Assembly: GCA_016795485.1 (NCBI GenBank)
Contig: JAEUHM010000035.1
Location: 1-64,000, forward strand
Length of the DNA: 64,000 bases
Reading direction: 5' to 3'
Origin: Verrucomicrobiaceae bacterium
GTDB taxonomy: Bacteria; Verrucomicrobiota; Verrucomicrobiia; Verrucomicrobiales; Verrucomicrobiaceae
Shown one piece after another: positions 43,401-52,120 of this stretch. Below the pieces are notes generated by a model. That model had not been told where the DNA came from, made no database searches, and was given only the letters and a program-made list of their open reading frames with translations. Position 1 is the first letter of the stretch; every line of letters starts with the position of its first letter. Both the position numbers and the translations under genes were made by a program.

Positions 43401-44365
43401 TTCTGGTTCTCGTATTTGTAATCATCCAGTTCATGCTTGCCAGTCTGATTAGACAGAGTGAACAGCGTGCCGCCCTCTACCAAGATCTCTTCACAGGCCT
43501 TTGACTGCTCAAACACCCGCTTCGTTTCGCCTGTAGCCGCGTCAAACTGCGTAACTGGGGCCTTGAATGCGAGAGTGGCAAACACATCGTCGCCAACAGC
43601 CACCAATCGACGCGTCAGTTGTGTCGGACCAGACTTCAGCGGCCACATGTGGTTCTGCCAATCCGCGAGGTCGCGCTTCCACAAGACTACACCATTAAAA
43701 GCATCACGCGCGATGAGCCTCCACTTCGGCGGCAGCACGATAGAAATCCTGGAGCCCTCATCCATGATGTAAAACATCCGCCCTTTGGCAGAAACCATCG
43801 CACTCAGGGAGGACATTCGATCATGATGCCTGCTCCAACGCGGACTTCCTACCCATTGCAGAGCTTCCGGTGGCCCCACGTAGTTGTCTTTTGCCACCGG
43901 ATTGCCATCAGGCGAATGCAAGTAGTGCGTCCAGTCGTCCATGTCGCTCGGCCGCTCTTTCCTGGTGATCTTTCCATCTTTCTTGCGATAGACCGCTCCT
44001 CCAGGCGTGAGCACCCGTTGGATCTCATTCTCGGTGACGCCGAGGGCATCATCGACGACAATCAGATTCACCATGTTGTCTACATAGGGCAATGTGGGAG
44101 TGGCCAACTTCTCCAGCGCCACGGGTCCGTACACGCCTTTCTTCAGCAGGGCGCTGCGTGCCTTGTCGATGCGAGCCTGATCGTTATCCAGCCCATGAAC
44201 GACAATAGAATCGTTAACGCGAAAACCCTCCGTTAGGGTGCCATCGCCAGATCCAAGATGCACCACAAAGCCACCTTTCGTGGCGGTAGCATCGAGGATC
44301 GACTTGGCGTCCTGGGCATTCAAACCCAAGGACAAAACAGACAAAGCAAACAACGTGAACTTCAT
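40427..44365 (-). CDS. Exported methyltransferase-like / PQQ beta-propeller / LamG fusion protein
   Basis: A 1312-residue protein starting at ATG 44365, with a signal peptide (MKFTLFALSVLSLGLNAQ). Residues 20-115 resemble a SAM-methyltransferase Rossmann fold (GGFVVHLGSGDGTLTEGF, VDNMVNLIVVDDALG, LTPGGAVYRK). The next segment starts SDMDDWTHYLHSPDGNPVAKD. A PQQ-binding-like beta-propeller spans about 165-740 (FNGVVLWKRDLADWQNH, TGKPSWHYTTGGRID). A LamG/concanavalin domain lies at about 960-1125 (LTVEAWIKTDLRGGTIV, GWHHLAGVLAEDKSLKIYVDG). This fusion is recurrent in Planctomycetes and Verrucomicrobia; its function is unknown. It is last in an operon with three DUF1501 genes. Confidence 0.85.
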   Translation of the reverse strand: MKFTLFALSVLSLGLNAQDAKSILDATATKGGFVVHLGSGDGTLTEGFRVNDSIVVHGLDNDQARIDKARSALLKKGVYGPVALEKLATPTLPYVDNMVNLIVVDDALGVTENEIQRVLTPGGAVYRKKDGKITRKERPSDMDDWTHYLHSPDGNPVAKDNYVGPPEALQWVGSPRWSRHHDRMSSLSAMVSAKGRMFYIMDEGSRISIVLPPKWRLIARDAFNGVVLWKRDLADWQNHMWPLKSGPTQLTRRLVAVGDDVFATLAFKAPVTQFDAATGETKRVFEQSKACEEILVEGGTLFTLSNQTGKHELDDYKYENQKEVERYTWDEQPRDIMAFDIASGKLLWTLNTACAPLSMCVSEKGLFFHNGKSLVALDRTNGKPMWESELAKRKAAIQFNFGPRLIAYQSVVIFAGGEGEMAGYDQMSGKKLWTAPHAKSGYQSPHDLLIAKNQVWNAPNTGTGDTGILTGRDPLTGEVKTEFPPTVDTYWFHHRCYISKATENFMLMSRTGVEFIDFTGKKWDINHWVRGACLYGVMPANGITYAPPHNCACYPETKLYGINALIPASKNLPKPSLADSDEGRMEKGPAYEDSFDEYDEPGQADWPTYRSTEGRTGYLNSPVTANGLAPKWEIKLDGKLTSTTIAEGKVFVVQVDRHTLHAINAATGKPSWHYTTGGRIDSPPSVWKGRVVFGSADGWVYCLKAKDGELVWRFRGAPRWERHMAFEGLESVWPVHGAVLVEDGVANFVAGRSNFLNGGLRFTKVDISSGSKLVETSVDDRDPETGGDIQDKLQTLQMPTGLADILVSDGKFTYLKSQKFSADGQRPEIGVTSGNAIAHGANQQGEGAHVYAPMGFLDDTWFHRSYWVYGKNFAGGHNGYYQAGKFTPSGRILCVDDKNVYSFARKPQYYKWTTPLEHHLFSAPKEAPQVSQELLTKALTAGNPRKKAKAGAKGKGKATEAAVGEIAAISFANNPSLDPTNKPLTVEAWIKTDLRGGTIVAHGGTRMGYALTLREGKPSFAVKTTEKGAISAVTAAEPIDNGWHHLAGVLAEDKSLKIYVDGKLGASATALGFMTAAPRDGLDIAADGGSKLISDVSEFAGSIDAIAISHTAATPEQLAARARTPGKGIGAEAKPALVLTFDQSSGADASGNRNNGQLAVQSFVPGMNDKGMALRLATDAPKAGPGSEVQMPANGYFVDPQWTKDVPIIARGMAVAQKTIFVAGPEDVVDEEDAVVRMGKGDETILPLVQKMDDNLEGKNGGLLLAVNTEDGAVVSTLKLDSPPAWDGLTVAQGCVFMSTLDGRVICFQGKP

Positions 44366-44461
44366 GGAGCCGTGTAAAACGCGAGGCTCAGGCCCACGTT
44401 TCAACGGAAATCAACCATTGTAGGGGCTGATTCAATCCTGCTCGCCACCAAAAAACCAATG

Positions 44462-45712
44462 CTAGCCAAATAAAGCCGCCACGGCTTTGCCACCGTCGGT
44501 GATCGGCACCGGACGAGTACCATCCATGAGCTCTTTTGCGGGGTCTATCCCCATGGCAGCATGGATGGTGGCATGGAAGTCCACCAGCGGGACAGGACTA
44601 TCCACTGGCTTCTTCGCCAGTTCATCGGTCACTCCATAAGCACCACAATGCTTCAAACCTCCGCCCGCTAGCACCATCGAGAACGCTGTTCCCTGGTGTC
44701 CACGGCCACCACGCCCGTCAAACTCAGGTGGACGACCAAACTCCGTGCCTACAACAATCAAGGTGCGGTCAAGGAGACCCTTTTGCTTCAAGTCAGAAAT
44801 GAGCGCCGCTAATGCGGTGTCCAGTTCTTGGATCAACAGGTGCTGGTTTTGGCTTCCTTCATTATGAATGTCCCAGCCTGTGCCATTCATGAAGTTAAGG
44901 TTGTGTGACACCTCAATAAATCGCACGCCAGCCTGAACCAGACGCCGAGCAAGAAGACAACGTTGACCAAACTCGCCACCGTAACTGTTCCGCAACGAGT
45001 CCGACTCATCTTTGAGGTTGAAGTGCCTCATAAAGTTGGGACCAGACAACTGAAGTGCCTGTTCTTGGGCAGAACGGTAGTCCGCGATAGCAGAATCGCC
45101 GGGTGCACGGCGCATCAGCGGCTGCAAAAGCTGCTCGCGCGTCATCGCACGCTTTTCATCAACAAAATCAGGCCGCGTAAACCCAGCAGGGCCAGTGTTC
45201 GTGTCAGTCAAATAGACATAGCCATGCTTTGCCCCCAAGAAACCAGGGCCACGGCTTACATTTGGATAACCGATCAAAATGTAAGCTGGCACATCTGAAC
45301 TTGCAGCACCTCGCTCGTGAGCCACGATGCTACCGATGCTCGGATAAATCGTGTTGCCAGAGATCATCCTACCTGTGTGCACCAGATTTGTCGCAAACGC
45401 ATGCTCATCAATGACATGATGGTTAACCGTCCGCATCGCGGTCACATGCTCCATCAGTTTGGCCGTTTTACTTAGATGCTCAGTGACCTGAACCCCTGGC
45501 ACTGAGGTATCGATCGCCTTATACATAGATCCGGCAATCTTCTGCTTGTCCTTCCAGTTGCCCAGTTTCTTAGGATCAAAAGTATCAATCTGGGACATCC
45601 CTCCACCCAGCCAGATAAAGATACAGTGATCAGCCTTGCCGCGAGGCACATTGGCAAAGGCAGGTGCCGCTGCGAGAGCAGCCGCTTGAGTCAGGAAAGT
45701 GCGTCGATTCAT
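44462..45712 (-). CDS. DUF1501 domain-containing Tat-exported protein
   Basis: A 416-residue protein starting at ATG 45712. The Tat signal is [23 protein letters not shown]1501 features are [73 protein letters not shown] and [20 protein letters not shown]. The C-terminus is [21 protein letters not shown]. It is a different subtype from the PSD1-linked paralogues. It is third in the operon and 96 bp upstream of the methyltransferase-PQQ-LamG gene. Confidence 0.92.
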   Translation of the reverse strand: MNRRTFLTQAAALAAAPAFANVPRGKADHCIFIWLGGGMSQIDTFDPKKLGNWKDKQKIAGSMYKAIDTSVPGVQVTEHLSKTAKLMEHVTAMRTVNHHVIDEHAFATNLVHTGRMISGNTIYPSIGSIVAHERGAASSDVPAYILIGYPNVSRGPGFLGAKHGYVYLTDTNTGPAGFTRPDFVDEKRAMTREQLLQPLMRRAPGDSAIADYRSAQEQALQLSGPNFMRHFNLKDESDSLRNSYGGEFGQRCLLARRLVQAGVRFIEVSHNLNFMNGTGWDIHNEGSQNQHLLIQELDTALAALISDLKQKGLLDRTLIVVGTEFGRPPEFDGRGGRGHQGTAFSMVLAGGGLKHCGAYGVTDELAKKPVDSPVPLVDFHATIHAAMGIDPAKELMDGTRPVPITDGGKAVAALFG

Positions 45713-45766
45713 AGTGGTTCTGACCACATTAACGCTGCCAAACATCGATTTTCACCAACGACTTCC

Positions 45767-45782
45767 CCCCACTTTAGTGGGG
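45767..45782. repeat. Short inverted repeat between DUF1501 genes
   Basis: CCCCAC-TTTA-GTGGGG is a perfect 6-bp stem with a 4-nt loop in the 147-bp gap between two DUF1501 genes. No T-run follows, so it may be a processing hairpin or protein-binding site rather than a terminator. Confidence 0.5.
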
Positions 45783-45859
45783 TACACTTGCATCGGCATG
45801 GTCAATCGAGATATGCTCACACCTTGAGGTCTCCAACTCCCTTTCGAGACTTGGTCTAT

Positions 45860-47290
45860 TCAGCCAAATATCTCGGTTAGCGGCTTGCCTTCTTCGAGGA
45901 GATGGTAAGTGCGGCCTACGCGATCTTGGGCTGTGAGGTCGCTGATGCCCATTGCGTAGTAGACGGTCTTGGCGATGTCTTCTGGATAGATGGGGCGATC
46001 CAGCGGTAGCATGGCTTTGGCATCTGTAGCTCCCACAACCGCGCCTCCCCTCACTCCACCGCCTGCCATCATGACGCTCATGCACGCCGTCCAGTGGTCG
46101 CGGCCCGCTCCATTTACGCCGCCAGACCGAGGGTCGCCTATCTTGGGAGTGCGTCCCATTTCACTGGTGACAAGCACAAGGGTATCGTCTAGCAAGCCAC
46201 TCGCAGACATGTCCTCGATGAAAGCGCTGAAACTTTGGTCAAACTTGGGCAGCAAGTGTTGACGGAGGCAGTTGAAGTTGTCACCATGGGTGTCCCAACC
46301 ACCTGCGCTCTTGCATTGCTTGTGAATGCTCTCGTCTTCCTTCCAGAACACGGTCACAAAGGGAACGCCAGCTTCTACCAATCGACGAGCCATGAGAAGG
46401 CTCATGCCATTGATATGTTCTCCATAGCGCTCTCGGAGCTTTTTGGGCTCACTGGCAATGTCAAAGGCACGAGCAGCGTCTGGCGAAGAAAGAAGATCAA
46501 AGGCTCTCTGGTGCTGCTGCATATAGCCCTGAACCTGCATCTCATCATCCAGCCCACTGCGGGCGGAGTTGAGCGCGTTGAGTAGATTCCGCCGATCATG
46601 AATGCGGCCTGCAGTGAGTCCACCGCTCATCGTCAACACTGGGGACTGAAACTTGAGCGGTTGATCGAAATCTCCGATCAAAAAGAATGGGTCGTGCTCC
46701 ATGCCGATGCGGCCTGCAAACTGGCCTGGACGGGTGAATGGGAGTTTGCTCGGCTTGTGAGGCAGGGTGATCAATTGGGGCAGGCCCGGATGGAGCGGTC
46801 GCTTCATGCCGACGACACTGCCCATATAGGGCCAATCTTCCGCATAGGGTCGGCGATCGTTGCCTTGCTGCTTGAATGTAGGGTCTGGTGCGTGACCCGT
46901 GAGGTTGTAATAATAGCCAGCGTGGTGATCGCCTGTGGCTCGGCCAGCATCGGTGACGCCGTGAACGAGCGCAAGATGATGCGCCTGCTTTGACAGGAGA
47001 GGCAGGTGCTCACAAAAGCGAATGTCTGGCGCAGTGGAGCGGATGGGCTTGAACTCACCCCGATACTCCATTGGCGCATCGGGTTTGAGATCCCACATGT
47101 CAATGTGCGATGCCCCTCCGCAAAGGAAGAAGAGGACCGTGGACTTGGCTGGCTTGGCGAGAGTAGGTGCGGCAACAGCGGGGGCAGTGGATGCATGGCT
47201 CCGCATCCCAAGCGGCAGTGCTGCGAGCGCGCTAGTCGAGGCCTTCAGAAAGGCCCGGCGGTTCTGGCTTGGATGGAAGAGTGGTGTCAT
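45860..47290 (-). CDS. DUF1501 domain-containing Tat-exported protein
   Basis: A 476-residue protein starting at ATG 47290, 5 bp after the stop of the upstream paralogue. A TTG at 47299 is also in frame. The Tat signal is NRRAFLKASTSALAALPLGM. Body motifs are VLFFLCGGASHIDMWDLKP, GDHHAGYYYNLTGHAPDP, ARRLVEAGVPFVTVFWKED, CKSAGGWDTHGDNFNCL, VTSEMGRTPKIGDPRSGG and GRDHWTACMSVMMAGGGVRG. This is the classical DUF1501 form, with the GWDTHGDNF and GRDHW metal-site-like motifs intact. It is second gene of the operon. Confidence 0.93.
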   Translation of the reverse strand: MTPLFHPSQNRRAFLKASTSALAALPLGMRSHASTAPAVAAPTLAKPAKSTVLFFLCGGASHIDMWDLKPDAPMEYRGEFKPIRSTAPDIRFCEHLPLLSKQAHHLALVHGVTDAGRATGDHHAGYYYNLTGHAPDPTFKQQGNDRRPYAEDWPYMGSVVGMKRPLHPGLPQLITLPHKPSKLPFTRPGQFAGRIGMEHDPFFLIGDFDQPLKFQSPVLTMSGGLTAGRIHDRRNLLNALNSARSGLDDEMQVQGYMQQHQRAFDLLSSPDAARAFDIASEPKKLRERYGEHINGMSLLMARRLVEAGVPFVTVFWKEDESIHKQCKSAGGWDTHGDNFNCLRQHLLPKFDQSFSAFIEDMSASGLLDDTLVLVTSEMGRTPKIGDPRSGGVNGAGRDHWTACMSVMMAGGGVRGGAVVGATDAKAMLPLDRPIYPEDIAKTVYYAMGISDLTAQDRVGRTYHLLEEGKPLTEIFG

Positions 47291-47295
47291 CGAAC

Positions 47296-48642
47296 TCAAA
47301 TCAGTTCCGACATGGGCTGTAGACTGTCGGGCACAAGATACTGTGGACGACCCGCATGGTCATCCAAGGTGACTTTGTTTACGTCAATCCCCATGCGCTG
47401 GTAGAGCGTGGCGAAGACCTCACCAAATCGAACCGGCCGGTCGACTGGCTCACCCCCGAACTTGTCTGTGGCCCCAATAACTTGGCCATGTCGCATTCCT
47501 CCTCCCATGAGCATGGCAAACGAGACTCTGGGCCAGTGATCACGACCTGCATTGGAGTTAATCGTCGGCGTGCGCCCAAACTCGCCCCAAACCACAACGG
47601 AGACGTCGTTAGCAAGGTCTCGCTCATGCAAGTCGGTCGTGAGGGCACTCAGGGCACTGTCCAAGAGAGGAAGATCCTCACGCAACTGTCCAAAGTTGTT
47701 CGAATGATAATCCCAACGACTGAACGCGAGTGTCACCACACGTGCACCCGCTTCTACCAAGCGTCGTGCGGCGAGAAAATGATCGGTGATGCGCGGACCA
47801 CCATCGTCACGATTGACGTTGACCCCTTTGCCGTAGGCTTCGAGCACCCGCTTGTCTTCACGGGTCACATCCAATGCAGTGAGAAGCTTTGGACTAGTGA
47901 GAACGCCCATCGCTTGTTCGTTGAAAGTGTCAATCCCGTCCATCAGGCCAGAAGAATCGATCTCGCGCCGAAAGCTGTCGAAACTTTTCATCAGACGCTC
48001 ACGATCCCTCAGACGCTCAAGGGAGATCCCCTTCAGAGCCATGTCGCCCGTACCACCACCTTTGTTTGGCTGAAACGGCGCATGTGGAACCCCGAGAAAC
48101 CCTGGCTCACCGGAGCGCGCCCAACGCATCTCTCCCATTTTAGGGGACAGCCCGACAAACGCTGGGACAGACCGCTCTGCCTGACCTTGCAGCCTAGAAA
48201 CGACCGACCCAAACGACGGCCAACCTCCGGGTGGCTGTTGCCTGAAACTACGTCCGGTCAGACACTGAAAAGCGTCATGCAACGGCTCACAGTCTGCCAT
48301 GGAGCGAATGACAGTCCACTTGTCCATCAAGCAAGCAAGCTTCGGCATGTGCTCGCAGATTTGAAGGCCATCGACGTTAGTGTTGATCGGTTTGAACTCG
48401 CCACGGATCTCCGATGGCGCATCCATTTTCATGTCCACCATGTCTTGATGGGGTGGACCACCCGGCAAGAATACCATGATGACGGACTTGTGCCTCTGCG
48501 GGGTACCTGATCGGCTCTCAGCCTGAAGCAAACCAGGAAGAGACAGGCCACCCATCGACAAGCCTCCAATGCGAAGAAAGTCACGTCGTTTGACGCCATC
48601 GCAAAAAGCGTTGCCTGTGCTGGAGCTATGGAGAGTCAGCAT
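47296..48642 (-). CDS. DUF1501 domain-containing Tat-exported protein
   Basis: A 448-residue protein starting at ATG 48642. The Tat signal is KRRDFLRIGGLSMGGLSLPG. DUF1501 motifs are VIMVFLPGGPPHQDMVDMKM, ARRLVEAGARVVTLAFSRWD, VVWGEFGRTPTINSNAGRDH and FAMLMGGGMRHGQVIGATD, and it ends with TLYQRMGIDVNKVTLDD. It is first of four minus-strand genes spaced by 5, 147 and 96 bp, so the promoter should lie in the 117-bp gap to the divergent DMT transporter. Three dissimilar DUF1501 proteins in a row without PSD1 is unusual. Confidence 0.93.
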   Translation of the reverse strand: MLTLHSSSTGNAFCDGVKRRDFLRIGGLSMGGLSLPGLLQAESRSGTPQRHKSVIMVFLPGGPPHQDMVDMKMDAPSEIRGEFKPINTNVDGLQICEHMPKLACLMDKWTVIRSMADCEPLHDAFQCLTGRSFRQQPPGGWPSFGSVVSRLQGQAERSVPAFVGLSPKMGEMRWARSGEPGFLGVPHAPFQPNKGGGTGDMALKGISLERLRDRERLMKSFDSFRREIDSSGLMDGIDTFNEQAMGVLTSPKLLTALDVTREDKRVLEAYGKGVNVNRDDGGPRITDHFLAARRLVEAGARVVTLAFSRWDYHSNNFGQLREDLPLLDSALSALTTDLHERDLANDVSVVVWGEFGRTPTINSNAGRDHWPRVSFAMLMGGGMRHGQVIGATDKFGGEPVDRPVRFGEVFATLYQRMGIDVNKVTLDDHAGRPQYLVPDSLQPMSELI

Positions 48643-48759
48643 GGGTAAAACATAAGGCGCGAGCTTGTGAGATGTTTCACCCTGTTGAAGGGAAGGAATA
48701 TCACTGGCCCTGCCCTTGGGTTGGGGTTATGGCGAAAGTCCGTCATCTCACCAGCCCTC

Positions 48760-49653
48760 ATGCCCGCATCTCTTGCGCTTCTCGCCTTTCCGCTGTCCGC
48801 CGCGCTACTTTACGCCTTTGGAGCGATGGTGCTGAAGCGCTCAAGCGACCTTGGAGTGGGGGTGTGGCGTACTACGTTTGTGGTCAACCTCATCGTGGCG
48901 GGGTGTTTCTCCCTACTCTGGCTCCTCGGTGGCCCCCCGGTGAAGATTGAGTGGCTCTGGCAGCCCGCACTCATCGCGCTCTGTCTCTTCGTTGGCCAAC
49001 TCACGCAGTTCGTGGCGTTGGACAAAGGCGATGTCTCGGTTGTGGTCCCAGTCTTTGGACTGAAGGTGGTTATCGTGGCTCTTTTCACACCCATGATCGT
49101 GGGAGAGCCAGTGCCAGCCATCATGGGCCTCGCGGCACTCCTTTCCGTAGCCGGAGTAACCTTTCTCAATCGCAAGGATCACAACACTGCCGCCCGCAGC
49201 ATGGCCACCGCGATCACCGCAGGTTGCGGAGGAGCTGTGGCCTTTGCCTTGTTTGACATGCTAGTGCAAAAATGGGGACCCGCATGGGGTGCTGGGAGGC
49301 TTTTGCCATGTATTTTTTGGATGAACGCCATCCTCTCATTTGGTCTTGTTCTCCAGTTCCGCGCACCGCTGAGTGCCATCCCCGCTCAGGGCTGGAAATG
49401 GTTGCTCGGCGGCTCTATTCTGCTCGGTACGCAAAGCATATTGTTCGTCTCGTTCCTCGCAATCTACGGCAAAGCGACCGCTGCCAATGTAATCTATTCC
49501 TCCCGTGGACTGCTGAGTGTGATTCTCGTTTGGACGATAGGGCACTGGTTTGCCAACGCCGAACAGGGACTCGGAGCTAAAGTGCTTCGTTGGAGACTGA
49601 TTGGCGCGCTCATGATGCTGGCGGCCATCATCATTGTGATCACACAGAAGTAA
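48760..49653 (+). CDS. EamA/DMT-superfamily transporter
   Basis: A 297-residue inner-membrane protein starting at ATG 48760 (MPASLALLAFPLSAALLYAFG). About ten hydrophobic segments form two EamA repeats. FVALDKGDVSVVVPVFGLKVVIVALF lies at the end of the first repeat, and the second ends ANVIYSSRGLLSVILVW. Family members export metabolites or amino acids; the substrate is unknown. It diverges from the DUF1501 operon and overlaps the WbuC gene tail-to-tail by 14 bp. Confidence 0.88.
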   Translation: MPASLALLAFPLSAALLYAFGAMVLKRSSDLGVGVWRTTFVVNLIVAGCFSLLWLLGGPPVKIEWLWQPALIALCLFVGQLTQFVALDKGDVSVVVPVFGLKVVIVALFTPMIVGEPVPAIMGLAALLSVAGVTFLNRKDHNTAARSMATAITAGCGGAVAFALFDMLVQKWGPAWGAGRLLPCIFWMNAILSFGLVLQFRAPLSAIPAQGWKWLLGGSILLGTQSILFVSFLAIYGKATAANVIYSSRGLLSVILVWTIGHWFANAEQGLGAKVLRWRLIGALMMLAAIIIVITQK

Positions 49654-50131
49654 GTTGGGTCAGATAAGCTTCCGCCTCGGGACGCCCCTCTGGCGGTGCC
49701 CATGGGGCAAAAAACTTGTCAGCGTTGGCATCATAGGGGCCGCGCTTGATCTCCAATATCACGGTATTGGGTTCCAGAACCACCATGCCATGCCAAACAC
49801 CAGGCTCGATATCAATCAACCCAAGTGAATCAGACTGAAGTCGGTGGCGCTGGATCACATCGCCATCTGGGCTGAATACGAGGAAATCCATAGCTCCACG
49901 CAGCACCTGTATCGTTTCAATCGCATGTTGTTGAGGATGGCGATGCGGCTGAATGTAAGTACCTGGTTGCATAAAGTTTAACATTCGCTGCACGACTGAC
50001 TCATCCGAACGGTGCACCGGCAAAATGATACGTTTACGCGGGCTCGCTGCCGCCGCAGCAAAACCCATCTGAAGGATTTCATCGGTTAATACGAAGACTG
50101 AGCCAGAAACGGCGGGAAGAGCACGTTGCAT
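49640..50131 (-). CDS. WbuC-family cupin metalloprotein
   Basis: A 163-residue single-cupin protein. ATG 50131 (MQRALPAVSGSVFVL) is preferred; a GTG at 50155 would add eight residues. Family landmarks are SPRKRIILPVHRSDESVVQR, the cupin metal motif GTYIQPHRHPQQHAIETIQ, GAMDFLVFSPDGDVI, and IEPGVWHGMVVLEPNTVILEIKRG-type C-terminal cupin motif followed by GPYDANADKFFAPWAP. WbuC proteins occur in O-antigen and capsule loci with unknown activity. The gene is monocistronic, diverges closely from the sulfatase (32 bp) and overlaps the DMT gene by 14 bp. Confidence 0.85.
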   Translation of the reverse strand: MQRALPAVSGSVFVLTDEILQMGFAAAAASPRKRIILPVHRSDESVVQRMLNFMQPGTYIQPHRHPQQHAIETIQVLRGAMDFLVFSPDGDVIQRHRLQSDSLGLIDIEPGVWHGMVVLEPNTVILEIKRGPYDANADKFFAPWAPPEGRPEAEAYLTQLTSV

Positions 50132-50163
50132 GGCCGTCTGTAGACTCAATTCCACACAAAATC

Positions 50164-52050
50164 ATGCGTTCGTTCATCTGTTTCACCCTATTGCTCGCAG
50201 CAAGTGCCTGTGCTGCCGAGCGGCCAAACATCCTGTGGTTCACCTTTGAGGACAGCAGCCCACACCTAGGATGCTATGGGGATAAAAATGCCAATACACC
50301 GAACCTGGATGCTCTAGCCGAGAAAGGTATGAAATACAGCCGTGCATGGTCGAACGCACCTGTGTGCGCGCCGGCACGGACCTGTATCATCTCAGGTCGC
50401 TGGGCACCATCAGATGGCGCTGAGCACATGAGAAGTGAAGTGCCCATGCCAAAAGGGCACCAAATGTATCCCCAATTGCTTAGATCAGCAGGCTACTACT
50501 GCACCAACAACAGCAAAGAGGACTACAACCTCACCAAACCAGATGGAGTTTGGGATGAAAGTAGCGGCAATGCGCACTGGAAGAAGCGCCAAGCAGGTCA
50601 GCCGTTCTTCGCCATCTTCAATTCCACCAAATCACACGAAAGCCAAATCCGAGCCAGACCCCACACACTAATCCACGACCCAGCCAAGGTGGAGGTGCCT
50701 GCTTACCACCCGGATACGCCTGAAGTGCGTCACGACTGGGCTCAGCACTTCGACAACGTGACGACGATTGACGAACATTTTGGCAGGACAATGGCAGAAC
50801 TGGAGCGCGAGGGACTCAAAGATGATACAATCGTGTTTGCATATGCAGACCACGGCACTGGCATGCCCCGGAGCAAGCGGTGGACCTACAACTCTGGGCT
50901 CCAAGTTCCATTTATCGTCTGGTTCCCAGAAAAGTGGAAGCACCTTGCACCAAAAGAATACCAAACGGGTGGCACCAGTGCGCGGCTCATTAGTTTTATA
51001 GACCTTGCGCCCACACTCGTGAGCCTCGTTGGCATCCAGCCGCCAGAATACATGCAGGGACGAGCGTTTGCAGGAAAGCACGCAACTGATGCACGCAAAT
51101 ATGCGTTCGGTTTTCGCGGTCGCATGGATGAGCGCTACGACATGATGCGCTCCGTTACAGATGGCAGATATGTCTACATCCGGCATTTCTACCCTCACCT
51201 TCCCTGTGCCCAGCATGTGAACTACATGTTTGAACAGGCAACAACACAGGTTTGGCATCAGCTATTCACCCAGGGCAAACTTAACGAAGCGCAAGCCTAC
51301 CCATGGAAGCCAAAAGTTAGCGAGGAACTCTACGATTTGGAAACAGACCAATGGGAAGTCAACAACCTCGCATCTAACTCTCAGCATGAGGCAAAACTAA
51401 AGGAAATGCGCTCAGCTTTGAGTGATTGGATGGCGGAAATACGCGACCTCGGCCTGATTCCAGAAGCCCAGAGAATCAAAGAAGCGGCTGGCGGCTCTCC
51501 AAAGGATTTTTACTCGTCCAATGACACATTTCCGGTGCAAACCGTGTTGGACGCTGCCCTGCAAGCGACAGATCGGACTCAATCTGCGCCAGAGAGTGCG
51601 GTGGAGAGTCCATACGCCGCAGTGAGGTTCTGGGGCGTGCAGGGGATGTTGATGCGTGGAGAAACAAACCCATCCGTCTCTAAGCTTTTGGAAGACTCAT
51701 CAAGCGCAGTAAGCACGACCGCTGCTGAACTCCTAGCGTCCAAGGGCGATGCTGAACAAAAGGCGTCTGCTTGGAAGGTCTTGCTAGCCAACGCTAATCC
51801 ATCCACCGAATCCGCTGCAGCGGCCACAGCCGCGCTGAATGCCATCACCCATCTCCCACACGATGACATAGCTCGTCACAAAGAAGAACTTTCAAAAGTT
51901 CCGACTGAGGCAGCACCGGGCGATCCTGGGCGTATCCGTGAATATCCGGCACGACTCCAAGATTACTTGGGAAAGGCGTTTGATTACAGCCGCAGCAAGG
52001 CACCGAAGAACGGTAAGAAAGGGCGAGGCAAGAAGAAGAAGGCCGAATAA
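50164..52050 (+). CDS. Exported sulfatase with C-terminal HEAT-like extension
   Basis: A 628-residue sulfatase with a signal peptide (MRSFICFTLLLAASACAAE). The metal region reads WFTFEDSSPHLGCYGD (Glu29-Asp30 instead of the usual Asp-Asp). The formylglycine motif CAPAR is canonical, with Cys68. VFAYADHGTGMPRSKR is the second active-site region. After YDLETDQWEVNNLA the chain extends about 190 residues with helical repeat-like sequence, and ends in a Lys-rich tail (KKGRGKKKKAE). It probably desulfates glycans in the periplasm. It is convergent with the pilus operon. Confidence 0.9.
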   Translation: MRSFICFTLLLAASACAAERPNILWFTFEDSSPHLGCYGDKNANTPNLDALAEKGMKYSRAWSNAPVCAPARTCIISGRWAPSDGAEHMRSEVPMPKGHQMYPQLLRSAGYYCTNNSKEDYNLTKPDGVWDESSGNAHWKKRQAGQPFFAIFNSTKSHESQIRARPHTLIHDPAKVEVPAYHPDTPEVRHDWAQHFDNVTTIDEHFGRTMAELEREGLKDDTIVFAYADHGTGMPRSKRWTYNSGLQVPFIVWFPEKWKHLAPKEYQTGGTSARLISFIDLAPTLVSLVGIQPPEYMQGRAFAGKHATDARKYAFGFRGRMDERYDMMRSVTDGRYVYIRHFYPHLPCAQHVNYMFEQATTQVWHQLFTQGKLNEAQAYPWKPKVSEELYDLETDQWEVNNLASNSQHEAKLKEMRSALSDWMAEIRDLGLIPEAQRIKEAAGGSPKDFYSSNDTFPVQTVLDAALQATDRTQSAPESAVESPYAAVRFWGVQGMLMRGETNPSVSKLLEDSSSAVSTTAAELLASKGDAEQKASAWKVLLANANPSTESAAAATAALNAITHLPHDDIARHKEELSKVPTEAAPGDPGRIREYPARLQDYLGKAFDYSRSKAPKNGKKGRGKKKKAE

Positions 52051-52068
52051 CTTTAGCCCACTCAAATG

Positions 52069-52088
52069 CCCTCGCCAACTGGCGGGGG
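52069..52088. terminator. Probable hairpin terminator between convergent sulfatase and pilus operon
   Basis: CCCTCGCC (52069-52076) pairs with GGCGGGGG (52081-52088), with one T-G wobble and an AACT loop. It lies in the 70-bp gap between convergent stops. Only short T/A runs flank it, so termination strength is uncertain. Confidence 0.5.
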
Positions 52089-52120
52089 AATTTGCATTAA
52101 CAAACACGGTCTTCCCTGGA

